Assembly: GCF_036669915.1 (NCBI RefSeq)
Contig: NC_089321.1
Location: forward strand, 3,928,816 to 3,992,815
Direction: 5' to 3'
DNA from: Pocillopora verrucosa
Taxonomy: Eukaryota; Cnidaria; Anthozoa; Scleractinia; Pocilloporidae
DNA: 64,000 nt
Shown piece after piece: positions 50,826 to 60,911 of this stretch (positions are counted from its first letter, which is position 1; each line of letters starts with the position of its first letter). A program made the position numbers and the translations under genes. Under the pieces are notes generated by a model that was given only the letters and a program-made list of their open reading frames with translations, was not told the DNA's origin and ran no database searches.

Positions 50826-53800
50826 ATGGCGGCCACAATTAAAAGAGAAACTTCGTGGAGACGACGCTGGAAACCGAATCTTAACTCCCAACCATGGAAA
50901 CATTTTTCCATTTCTGGAAAATCATTTTTATTGAAGTCCATGTTTGTTGACGCGGACTGCTCTTATGAATTTTGCTTGTGGGATTTCAGCACTTTCTGGT
51001 ACGAAAAAGTTGAGCATGATGAGTTTGAAGCTCGAGCAAAGGTGTAGTACTTGCATGTGACTTTGCATTTATCCTTTGATATTAAATGTAGCCTTCCTAG
51101 AGATAATTTCGAAAGCTGGATACCGTAAGTTTTTGATATAAGGGAAAATATTCGGGTACCTCAAGGTAATGTTTAAAAAAAAAAAAATAGACTTATTAAG
51201 GCAATGATACTGTAGGACACTACCGTCATTCGTTCACCAGCCGATGTTAGTTGGTGGTCCAGAATGCCTTAGCTTATCCCGGTTTCCATAGCATGACAGT
51301 AAAAGATAAGGCCTATACTTCAGCCAGGTGGCCCATCCAGCGAGAGGCTACTCCAGTTTCTGAAGCAGGTATCAACAAGGAGTAAAGCTACTCCCCTGGC
51401 TATGATGCCAGCTCATCACTAGCTACCCCTAGGTATTTCATCAACTTTTCCCCAATAGTATGCTGGTGCCCATTTATACTCCTGGCTGGAGAGATGCACT
51501 GGGAGAGTAAAGTGTCGGGCTCAAGAACACAACACATTGACCTGGTTACATCTCCAACCTGAACATCTCAATCCTGGCCCTGGTCGATTGAAGGGCAGAT
51601 AACGCTATCCACTGGATAAATTGCTATCTGGTTGATAGCCTGGTATATTTTGTTGACACTTATCAGCTGGACAGTGATTCATCTGTTGCATAGCGTAATC
51701 CCTGCTGTTCTCAATACATTTCCTAAGGGGCTGACAAGGAGAATTTGTTGAACAATCGAGAGCTTCTATCGTTGGTGATCATTTCCTTTTTTTCTTGTGA
51801 CCTTTCTGTGTGATTTTGGGGGTGATATTGTAAGGAGAAATTAGATGCTAGTCACTCTCAAGGGTTAAAGGGTTAAGCCTTTCACTCCCGAGATTCAATC
51901 AGTAATTCTCCTTACTATCTGCCATACAATTCTTATGATGTTAGTTCAGAGAATTTGGTATTGGATCAACTAATTTATTTATTTATTTATTATTTATTTA
52001 TTTATTTAATGGATTCGTACAAGTACAAGTACAGGTGCATAACAATAGGACATAAGTCCCCTTCTTGGTTAATACACCCACACCCAGCCCCGTAAAAAAT
52101 ATCCCAGAAAGAAATATCCTGAAAAAAGATCCCTTCCCTGATCCGACTAAACTACAATTCAAATAATCTAAATCACACAGAACATTCTAAAGTATACAAA
52201 TTAACAACTTAACTTAACTTAACTAAACAAGTACAGACAGAAGAAGTATTTGCACAGCGACACTTAGGACAAATTAATTTAATAGAACGAAAATTGTCAC
52301 CATCAAAGGCATTCAAATGATAATAATCCCATAATTTATATTCTTCTCTATTCTCATCACCTACCTGCTTGATATTGTATTGATATTGTAAGGAGAAATT
52401 CTGTCTTGGTCACTTGTGGGAGTGGAAGGTTTAAGCCTTTAGAAAGAGATACTGTGAGGCCTCAGAGATCTGCAATGCAGAACTCTCTCTCAAAATTTCC
52501 TTAACCTCAACATCTTTGTAATCATACTTGTACAATATTCCCAAAAGTCAAGGAATTTCAAAACCATGTGACTGTGGCACTATTATAGTAGTGGGTGTTC
52601 TGGTATCAACCCATCGCTTCTCTGTTTCTTTCCATGTATCTCCTTCTATCACTTAGTTGTTTCTTAATGCTGTATAATAGTCTGGATTGTATAGGTTCTC
52701 TTGATTCCTTAAATTTTTAGAAAAACTTAATGACTGCCTTTGGTTTAGTTATTGAGAATCATGACTGGAAGTCAAACTCGTGCAATTTCTAAGTATTCTT
52801 AGCCAGCTTAAACAAAATGTTAGACACAGGATTTGTAGATCTGCTGGGGAGCACTTAGCACTCCTTCATTGATAGATGCTATTTTGGATTGTATAGGTTC
52901 TCTTGTTTCCTTAAAGTTGTTAGAAAAATCTGCATCTGGGCTTGTTTAATTCTTCAAGTTCTGTGAGAATACTCAAACTTATCAGGTTGAAGTTGTTATC
53001 TTGATCTAACACCAAATTCTCATAGCTTATTGACAAGAAATTGTATAGAAGCTTGAAGAAAGAATCAATAATCAGATCATGGGATTTAAAGGGCCAAGTG
53101 GTCACCTCCATTAAGCAGTTGTGGTCTTCCTTGACTTAGGACCAACAGCCTGTTTGTATTGTCTTTCACTTGTATTGGACACTCACTTAAATTGTAACCA
53201 CTCAAACAAATAGAAGAGTAATCTCTCAATTAAAATTTATTCCATGTATTTCTTGCCAATCAATGTTAGTGCTTTGGGTTCAAAGGTCCTTGATGTATTT
53301 CAGATCGTCTTTCTTCTCTGGACTGTTTGGACAAATATTATGCACAGACATCATGAAGGTCAACTGTAAGAGCAAATATTTTATTGTTGAAAAGCTGTGG
53401 GCTTTGCCATATATAATTTTGAACAGACTAGTCAAGATTGGCTACATTTGTAATTTATGGTAATAGGACTGAGTGGAGTCCAATTTAGTCTGTAATCATA
53501 TGAGTGATTAACAAAATCAGATGAAAGTCAAGCATGAGTCCAATTTGTTAATCACACATATGATTGCAGACAGAATTGGACAACATGAAGTCCTGCTACC
53601 AATCAATCAAAACTATGACAACATTTGTGAAAGAGACTAGACATTGGTCATAAGTTTTAATAAAAAAAAAACAGTTAACTCAGTGAAATGCGAGACAACA
53701 GTGCACGCATATAATGCATTCTGTCCACTTAAGTTGACATGAGGTGTTAACTGTCCCTTTAACTGTCCTATTACACTGTCCAATTACAAGCATGACCAGT

Positions 53801-56800
53801 ACAATATCCTATTAGTGCTCAAATCAGGCTGGTGATAGCCAATCATGTTCAAGAATTTTGTTATATTTTTTATTAGAGTCATTGTAAAGGCAGAGGTAGC
53901 ATATAAGAGGAAGCCAATAAACAATGTTAATGTCTCTCAGTTGGGTGATCCAGCTAACTTTAGCACAAATTTTAAATTTGTTATGCCCTCGCAAGATGAA
54001 ATATGCTTTCAGCACCTGTCTAACCTGTCTCATCTGCATTGAGAGTTTGGCTCTGGCCCCTGAACACAGAAAGCATTATAAGGTCCCAAATGCACCCAAG
54101 TGCTTATGTGTAAATTTTTTGCAGAAACTCAACCCAAATGTTGAAGCAAAACTCACATATTTGCTGAAATTTGTGCAGAAAAGTGTTGTGGAACCTAATC
54201 AAAAGGAAGAACCATTGTTTATAATCAATCAGGTGAGCAAATAAAGCTATTACAATAATGTCTCAATGAAAGAGGCTCCCCCCTCCATTACATGTGTGCC
54301 CTGTACTATCAAATGCTAAAAACTGTGATTGCCTGAAATATTTCACTCAGTTATAGAAAAAGAAAGATAATAAATTTTGAGGTCACCTAAAACAGTTCCA
54401 AAATTTTTTGTTGTAAACCCCCACATGTGACAAGGTAGTAGACAGGATTTTGTGGGATTATTCTTAGAGCTCATTGCTAAGTAACCATTTGGAACTGGAT
54501 TGAGGGAGCTAGAAGCCTTGCAACACAGTCATTGTTACAAAATGTAACCTGATCTGAAGTCCTGTCCATTTCCACACATGTACAAGGGATCAGGGATATC
54601 CCAGTGATGAAATCACTAAACACCTTTTATTACCTGTAGGTTCACCATGGTAGATTTGATTTTCGGTCCTGCTGTTACAAGTGGGTTGAGTTTGCTATAA
54701 GCTCTCATTTTAGCTTCTGGGGTTTCCTTCCTTCAGAAAGAAACAAGTGTGTGATATATCAGTGAGAACTAACATAAACAGACAGAGAACCATATGGGGA
54801 ATGTTCCTCTTCTAGATGGTATTTTCTCTCTCATAAGTATTATTTATAGTGTTTTTTTACATTGTTTATCTGCCACAAGTAGAATATTTAATTGTATGTT
54901 TTTTTTTTAAAGGAGAATTCCTCGTCTGAGGATGAACTGGTTTTAAAAATGAAGGCAAAGTTACAGGGGGGTGTACCATTTGTCTGGGAATTCCACTGTT
55001 CAGAAGGAGGAAAACACATGGTAAGAAAATAGAGAAATGAAAAGGAAATTATTGATACCTGGTGTTGTTGTGTTTGAGGTCTGTGTTGGAACATACTATT
55101 TAGCTTCTTTTGCAAATGGATTTAAAGCCCCACTGTTAACCCTAATCTCACAAGATCAAATGACAGTGTAGCATCAAGCAACCCTTTCATAAAAACAAGC
55201 AGGGCAGTTGTGAAAGGTTTTGGACAGAAAATAGTTATAAAAACCATCTGCACCTTCACTGCTCACTTTGGTGGCTTCCTTGCCCTTATTTTTCACTGTG
55301 CATCCCCTGAGAAAAAACATACTATGCAGGTACTAGAAAACAAAGGTTAAGCAATTGCCGTTATGGGCTACTCTGGGATATAACCTGTCTTTTTAACTGT
55401 GATTAAAATTTGTGCACATGTACTTATTACTCCCGAGAGTGATAGGGTTGCATCAAAATATGTAGATTTATTATTTTGTACTGTAAAAAAAAAAACCTGT
55501 TTAACCAGTTGGCTGTGTGCCCTATGCTTCTCTATCTGCTTTGCTTTTCCCGCCTTATGAGAAATGAACAGAAAGACTTAAGATAAAAATAAGCGGTTGG
55601 ATAATAAATAACTTATTAGACATTTTGGTGTGAAGTATTGATGAGTATTTCAGTCTGCTCATTGTTTGTATTTTGACTCACCTTACAGGCTTGTCAAACT
55701 GCGGCACAACTCATAAAAATGTTCAGCAATAATATACACCAAAGTGTGTTATTTATGTTGTTTTAAGGTTGGATCACAGCTAGTGCAGCCAATGCTTGCC
55801 ATGATTGCTGAGTTAAACAGACGGCAGGCTGAGCTCTGTAAGCTTCTGAGGAGAAAGGATCAGGAGATTATGGATTATAAGGACTCGGGAGCATGCTTGT
55901 CAAGAAGTAAGGGGTACAGTTGTGAAATAACACACTTTCTTCTGAACTGTTGATATTTCTTTTGGAGTTAGAAGGCAACTGTGTGCATTAATGCTGTTAT
56001 TCACTCCTTGTCACAGCTTTTCACTGCCAGGGGTCACTAACAGGGAGTTTTTGACTGTGCAGAGAATTGATGTTTAGATCCTAGAGAGAGAAAGGGTCGG
56101 ACCTCAAGCCTTGACAAATGCATGCATATTGTTTAATGCAGCTGACAAACATTGTCTGGAACAAGGCTATTTAAAATCCTACAGGTTACTTAGCAATTAT
56201 TTCATGAGTGCATGTTGGTTATGAGATGGTAAATAGTCAACACAGTGCATAGCCCCAAGTTGGCCTTAATCAATTTTGTCTCTGACAAGTGCAATTGGAA
56301 TAATTGTTTTTATTACCAAATTCTATTGAATACTGGACATTTGGATGTTTGGAAATTTCTTCAGCCCCGCAGCAGTTGGTACAATGTATTTCTATGTAAG
56401 GTGACTCAGAATATGAGGTGATAACTAGCCCTGGAGTTGAGTGAACCAATCAGAAAACTAGAAATGCAATATTCACAAATGAAAATGTTTGCATCATTAA
56501 ATTAATATGTGATATTCAGTCCAGTTTCAACTGTTCTCTCTTACAACTTTAGAAAGCCTTGCAACGTCGGAGTTTAATGAAGATACATTCAAAAGTAAAA
56601 TGATTCTCTCACAGGTATGAATAGCTTGCATTACTGAAATTGATATTGCTCTTGACCTTAATTAATAACTTGCTAACTGAAGCAGACACGGTTGTTATTT
56701 TCCTATGTGGGTTGCATGTGTCATGTGAAACAATTTTAGTCCAAGAAAGTGTATGAACTTCTTATCAACTGAGCACATGGGCCATACTGGGAAATATTGG

Positions 56801-59446
56801 CCTTAGAATATGACAGTATGGAACAAGGGCCAATATTCCCCAGTATGGCTTGAGCAAACAAGGTTAGTAAGCAGTTTATTATACAGCACTTGGACCAAAC
56901 TTGTTCATTTTGAATATTCTGGGATTTCAAAACAAAAATACACACCTAATAACTGTTTCCATGGGAATGGTCAAAATCTTGCTTAATCCCGACCTTGTAA
57001 GTATAATCAGAATGCTTGGATTTACCTCAAGGCTGCGTTGTTGTGTAAAAAAAAAGTAATTATTAATAGTTAAGCATTTTTTGGTCACATTTCCTTTGTT
57101 GTTAGTTGTTAAGATTTGTTTACCTTAATCACACTGCCGCGTAACATTCCTTATTTCTCTCATTTTCTGCTTGTTTTATTTTTGACAGAAATCCAAGATG
57201 GTCATCCTTTTGTGACTAAATCAACATAGTCTCTGACATCATGATTTTAGAGCTGTTTTATTATAAGGCACCACAAAAATGCATAATTCACTCAGAGACA
57301 TTTTTTTCCTAGGAAAAAAGGAGATCTTTTTGATGGTCTTCATAACAGCCATCTGATTTCAAACTTAACCCTGTAACTCACAAGATCTGATTGTTCATTC
57401 TCCCCTCTAGCTGCTTCACATTTTTTTGTAAATTAGTTACAAGAATTTGGTGTTGGAGAAAGAAAACAACTTCTACATGATGAATTTGAGTATTCTTACT
57501 ACCTAATGTGTGGGGGATAATGTGTAAATATTATAGGGAGAATTTACATGTTAATTACTTTTTGGAGTTAAAGGGTCAACTGTCAGCTTCATGTGTATTT
57601 TTTCATTTTGTTTTCATGGCCTGATTTATTAGGGTTTTGAGGATGCTGTACAAGATGCAGTTATACAAGGACTTGATGATGACTCATCTGAACTGTATAA
57701 ACAGGTTATGATAAAAACAGCATGGCTAGCAGAAAAAGATCTACCAGGTGACAAATTATCTTATAACATAGCTAGTAAATTTGTCTAATCAAATTCAATT
57801 GTGTGAGTGTGCTTCACATTCCTATTGTGCATGTTCATGACATCAGCAAACAAATCCCTTGAGAAAAAAAAATTTCCGTCAGGTTGAAAATGTTATAAAA
57901 TAATTGGTTCATACGTCAGCTGTGCATTCATCAAGATATGAAGCACTTAGCAAGTTTGGAGAGCACTCAAGAAGCTAGAGTTGCTCTCAGCTACACCTCA
58001 AGCAACTCTGACACATAATTCGTGCTCTCCAAACTTCTTGCGTGCTTCATATCTTGATGAACGCATGCTGACTTATGAACTAATTGTTAATTACAGTTAC
58101 TGCTGTTGGATACATCATCATGACAGTGTTCTTTTTACCCTTTACACCCTAACATCAATGTGCATATTCTCCACACATTTCCTAGGGTGGTAACAATGAG
58201 AACTTTTTTTACAGTCAAGAGCTTCTATAGCTTGTCATCATTTCCTTTTGTCTCATGACGTTAATATACCATTCAGGGGTGATATTGTAAGGAGAAATTA
58301 GATGCTGGTCACCCTTATGGGTCAAATTAAAAGTTGGTCTTCAAGGAATACACTACTTGATACAATACATTCCTACAAAATCAACTCTGATGCAAGTTGT
58401 TTAACCAGAAAATGTTTTACCTTTCCATCACAGCACTGAATTTCCCCCAGCCCCGTCCCCTCAGTTTTAGGTCTTTTCTGGGTAATTGTGGCTAATCTTG
58501 GGACTATTTGATCAGTGGTGAAATTCAAATAAATGGAGTCTATCAGGTTCTAAAATTTTGGGATAAAGTTTACATAAATTTAGCACTTTTTAGGTCCTCT
58601 CTCATTTCTCAGCTTCTGATTGCAGGTTTACCTTGGCAAAAATCACAAAAAAAATTCAGAAGTAGTGCTAGTGGGCTTTAAACTGGATACAGTGGTACTA
58701 ATAAATGTTTCCACTTGTTGCCTTTCTCCATTTACTGTAACAGAGCCAGATGAAGATGTTGAAGAGGCAGATGATATCTACGGATCAGTGGTTATAGGGG
58801 GTCCTAGTGCCCCCTCATGGACTGATATACCCCCTCCTTCCCTCTTTGGAAAGGAAGATGAACCTTTAACCACATCCCCCAGGGTATCTCCCAGGAAAAC
58901 ACCCGTCACATCACCAGCAAAGTCGTCTGGGATGTCATTGCCCTCAGATTCGCCTTCTAAGGTAAAAATATGAACAGAATATCATAAGGTTTGTTTGTGA
59001 ATTAAGCTGGTCGAATTGACGGACAAAGTTTCTTTTAGTTGTCAAAGCATGAAGCAGTTTGACCATTTAACCGCTCCCCTTGAGTGGGATTGTGGGTTCC
59101 TAACAAGGAGCTTACTTGTTGGATAAGCTCCAAGTCATGGGTCAGCGGAAGTGTTAGACTTACTGTTATTAACAAACCTGTATGAAATTACACTCCGTTT
59201 AATTTTTCTTGAGAAATGGTGTAACACTTTTTAAATTTTCTTCTCCTATTGTATGGTGAGGAGCCCGCCCGCCCCCCCCCCCCCGCGAGGAACAATGAGG
59301 CTGAGTGTTGTCAGAAATTGTACCAATTTTTCTAGTTTTATATTTCTTTTCAGGATATGGAACTAGAAAGACGCGAAGCACTGCAAAAGAGACTAGCCGA
59401 GGAAGCCGAACGAAAGAAAAAGAAAAAACGCAAAGTTAAGTTATGA
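50826..59446 (+). CDS. NHEJ1: XLF/Cernunnos-type NHEJ factor, 8 exons, complete
   Basis: Nuclear repair factor that forms filaments with XRCC4 and stimulates ligase IV at double-strand breaks. Exons 50826-51041, 54125-54232, 54913-55020, 55768-55906, 56553-56614, 57633-57747, 58744-58961 and 59354-59446 join in phase to 352 codons (human 299). The first 144 residues correspond to the head domain (QPWKHFSI ... VPFVWEFHC). Residues from 145 form the coiled coil, with RRKDQEIMDYKDSGA closely resembling the human DLEIQDYQESGA segment. Exons 6-7 encode an acidic, then Ser/Pro-rich linker. The last exon is a charged helix ending KKKKKRKVKL, in the place of the Ku-binding basic tail. The start is an ATG in ACAACATGGCGG context. 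Introns are full of MITEs and foldbacks. Assignment rests on head, coiled coil and basic-tail order. Confidence 0.9.
51230..51690 (-). mobile_element. Probable tRNA-derived SINE-like repeat in XLF intron 1
   Basis: Carries a segment that I associate with widespread invertebrate repeats (CCCATTTATACTCCTGG ... AGTAAAGTGTC ... AAGAACACAACACATTGACC). It is followed by a region whose reverse complement resembles degenerate A and B box promoter blocks (CCAGTGGATAGCGTTATC; CAGGTTGGAGATG). There is no clear tail or target duplication. Family assignment is tentative. Confidence 0.4.
51690..51868. mobile_element. Family C MITE copy in XLF intron 1
   Basis: Shares CATTTCCTAAGGGG, GAGAGCTTCTATC..., ATCATTTCCTTTT and GGTGATATTGTAAGGAGAAA with the copy at 58133-58325. 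It ends in CAAGGGTTAA and directly abuts the next MITE, with its TTAA at 51865-51868. Confidence 0.55.
51873..52434. mobile_element. Family B MITE interrupted by a retroposon fragment
   Basis: The ends CCTTTCACTCCC and GGGAGTGGAAGG are inverted copies of each other next to TTAA. The left half runs to GAATTTGGTATTGGATCAAC and the right half resumes at CTCATCACCTACCTGCTTG. The two halves match the uninterrupted copy at 4753-4968 (reversed). Confidence 0.65.
51979..52331 (-). mobile_element. Retroposon 3' fragment inserted in the family B MITE
   Basis: A 353-bp insert starts with (TTAT/TTTA)n and is flanked by TAATTTAT at 51971-51978 and 52332-52339, a likely 8-bp target duplication. On the minus strand it reads as unique sequence ending in CTTGTACTTGTACGAATCC followed by a TAAA-type simple repeat, the form of a 5'-truncated LINE or SINE tail. 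The family was not identified. Confidence 0.55.
52968..53098. mobile_element. Partial family A MITE in XLF intron 1
   Basis: Matches the second half of the 6290-6501 element (GTTATCTTGATCTAACACCAAATTC ... GGGATTTAAAGGG). The left end is missing. Confidence 0.6.
53459..53600. repeat. Foldback element in XLF intron 1
   Basis: About 55-bp imperfect inverted arms: GGTAATAGGACT ... GTCCAATTTAGTCTG ... ATCATATGAGTGATTAAC on the left, with their reverse complement on the right (GTTAATCACACATATGATTGCAGACAGAATTGGAC ... AGTCCTGCTACC). The loop is short. A MITE-like palindrome of unknown superfamily. Confidence 0.65.
56771..56855. repeat. Short foldback in XLF intron 5
   Basis: GCCATACTGGGAAATATTGGCC near 56781 is answered by GGCCAATATTCCCCAGTATGGC near 56828. 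The arms are about 22 bp with one mismatch, with a weaker GAGC/GCTC extension. Confidence 0.6.
57365..57579. mobile_element. Family A MITE copy in XLF intron 5
   Basis: TTAACCCTGTAACTCACAAG at the left and GGAGTTAAAGGGTCAA at the right bound a body matching the reverse complement of the 6290-6501 element, including CTTCACATTTTT and TAGGGAGAATTTACATG. The TTAA flank has decayed to TCAA on the right. Confidence 0.7.
57902..58085. repeat. Long-armed foldback element in XLF intron 6
   Basis: About 60-bp inverted arms (TTCATCAAGATATGAAGCAC ... AAGTTTGGAGAGCAC, and the reverse complement) almost meet at a small centre. The centre itself contains inverted AGAGTTGCT/AGCAACTCT. Predicted to form a near-continuous hairpin. 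Confidence 0.7.
58133..58325. mobile_element. Family C MITE copy in XLF intron 6
   Basis: Begins TTTACCCTTTACACCC and ends GGTCACCCTTATGGGTCAA. The body shares CATTTCCTAGGG, AGAGCTTCTATAG and GGGGTGATATTGTAAGGAG with 51690-51868. The ends are again TTAA-like with CCC/GGG. Confidence 0.58.
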
Positions 59447-59760
59447 CAGGCGCGCACAAGTCAATATTTTCAAAACTGGACTGCAAGGATCTAGAACTTT
59501 AGAGCTTGGTTGATCCTTACGCGTGAGAAGATGCAAGCTCTTTTAGGGGCTTTATTTCACGTTTAAAAGACTTCTTTGGGAGACAACAGTTTAGAAATAT
59601 TTCAGGGAAGCTAACGACAAGTAAAGCATAGGTCAAAAAGGGCGTGGGCACGAACTTGATGGACAGTGTCCGACACCATCGTTTAACCCGTATCACCGCC
59701 CCCTCTGCCTTCAAGATATACCCTTGAGCAACACGCCCTGTGCAGAAGTAGTACTTTAGA

Positions 59761-59766
59761 AATAAA
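59761..59766 (+). terminator. Candidate XLF polyadenylation signal
   Basis: AATAAA lies 315 bp after the XLF stop codon. It is the first canonical hexamer noticed downstream. Confidence 0.35.
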
Positions 59767-59817
59767 GAGCTACTGTAATTAGATAGAGAAATCTTCAAAT
59801 GAGTGTCGAAAATATTA

Positions 59818-60055
59818 TAGGACTGCTTTCGTTTTGCTTTGCTAATCTTTGTAATTTTTTTTAAAGGGAAAAGAAACTCACCCTTCCCCCTCGACCAATC
59901 AAATGTAAAACTAAAACCTGAGAGACTCAGTCACTCAGGTTTTTGCAAGCTTTTTCGCCTTGAGCTCCCTTGGGCTTTTTGTAATATTATCTTTGTTCTG
60001 ATTGGTTACTGTGATTACTATGGTTTGGGTATTACGACACTCCCTAAAAAAGCGG
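59818..60055. repeat. Family D interspersed repeat, second copy
   Basis: Shares the order CAATCAAATGTAAAACTAAA, GCAAGCTTTTTCGCCTT, GTTCTGATTGGTTACTGTG and ACGACACTC with 19476-19735. Lies just after the XLF gene. Confidence 0.58.
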
Positions 60056-60159
60056 TTTACGTACCTAATAAAAAAACAACTACCTATAGGGGGAGAATAA
60101 CCCCTTTTTTCTCGTTTTTGGTTCAGTGAAAAAGTGCTACTGGTCACAGCAGTGTTTAT

Positions 60160-60173
60160 CTTAAGGGGGTAAT

Positions 60174-60209
<36 letters not shown>

Positions 60210-60330
60210 ATGTAACAGGATAATTTAATATTATCAACTGAGTTGATAACGTATAATGGCCACCGTAAAGAGTTTAAAAGCTGACATTTCGAGCGTTAGC
60301 CCTTCGTCAGAGCGATTTGAGGAATTTTGG
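60160..60330. repeat. Family E interspersed repeat, third copy
   Basis: AAAGAAACTGTGGTGCTGCG, GGCCACCGTAAAGAG and GCTGACATTTCGAGCGTTAG, with CCTTCGTCAGAGCG, are in the same order as at 32440-32700. A family B/C MITE fragment (TTTCACTGCCAGGAGTGAG ... AATTTCTCCTTA) follows at about 60380-60430. Confidence 0.58.
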
Positions 60331-60566
60331 GTTGTTTTTGTATATTTATGCAGAAAAAGGAGCTACGCTAAGATGATCCTTTCACTGCCAGGAGTGAGTG
60401 ACCAAAAAGGAATTTCTCCTTAACAATATTGATACAGAAAATTATAGATGAACGGATATTGTTTGATTCATCACCAATTATCACAGCTTATAGTGCAAGA
60501 AATGTTTGGCAATCAGGGCTGAAAATTGAAATTAAATTTTGAGTGTCATTTTCAGCCTAGTTGAAA

Positions 60567-60911
60567 ATGGTCCCTCAAGAGAATGGAATCTTGAAAAAGT
60601 CCTTTGTTGGCGTGGACGAAATTTTAAGTAACAGAACGAAGATAGTTGGAACGGTGAAGTTCAACGCAGATGATTCTCAGAAGTTACATACCACGATTTT
60701 GCGTCTGGTTAACGAGCAGAGCACGGAGGAAAATACTGTGCGCGATAAACCGGAGATGAAAATCTTAGGCCCTAACCTTCAAAACAAGCACGTCTTGATC
60801 AATTTTCAGTTGAGAAGACAATTAAACCGGGAAAGTACTGGTTTTGCTTCACTATGCTCGAGGGTTGTACAACAAATGCAAACCATTCCGGATCCAACAC
60901 GTCCATACTAA
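60567..60911 (+). CDS. Unrecognised small protein, single coding exon
   Basis: A 114-codon frame that opens with ATGGTCCCTCAAG soon after a strong pyrimidine-tract acceptor (CATTTTCAG, with the cut near 60554), so the first exon may be non-coding. The protein is hydrophilic: a Lys/Asp-rich N-terminal half (FNADDSQKLHTTIL), a basic LINFQLRRQLNRE segment, and a C-terminus ending DPTRPY. There is no signal peptide, membrane segment or motif that I know. It lies about 1.1 kb after XLF on the same strand. Codon use looks protein-like and the ATG is close to the acceptor, which favours a real gene, but it could also be an exon of a larger one. Confidence 0.5.
   Translation: MVPQENGILKKSFVGVDEILSNRTKIVGTVKFNADDSQKLHTTILRLVNEQSTEENTVRDKPEMKILGPNLQNKHVLINFQLRRQLNRESTGFASLCSRVVQQMQTIPDPTRPY

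Noticed and set aside
53924..54244. 106-codon plus-strand frame including XLF exon 2
   Set aside because: Only 54125-54232 is coding; the part before it is intron, as shown by the TTTTTTGCAG acceptor and phase agreement with exon 1.
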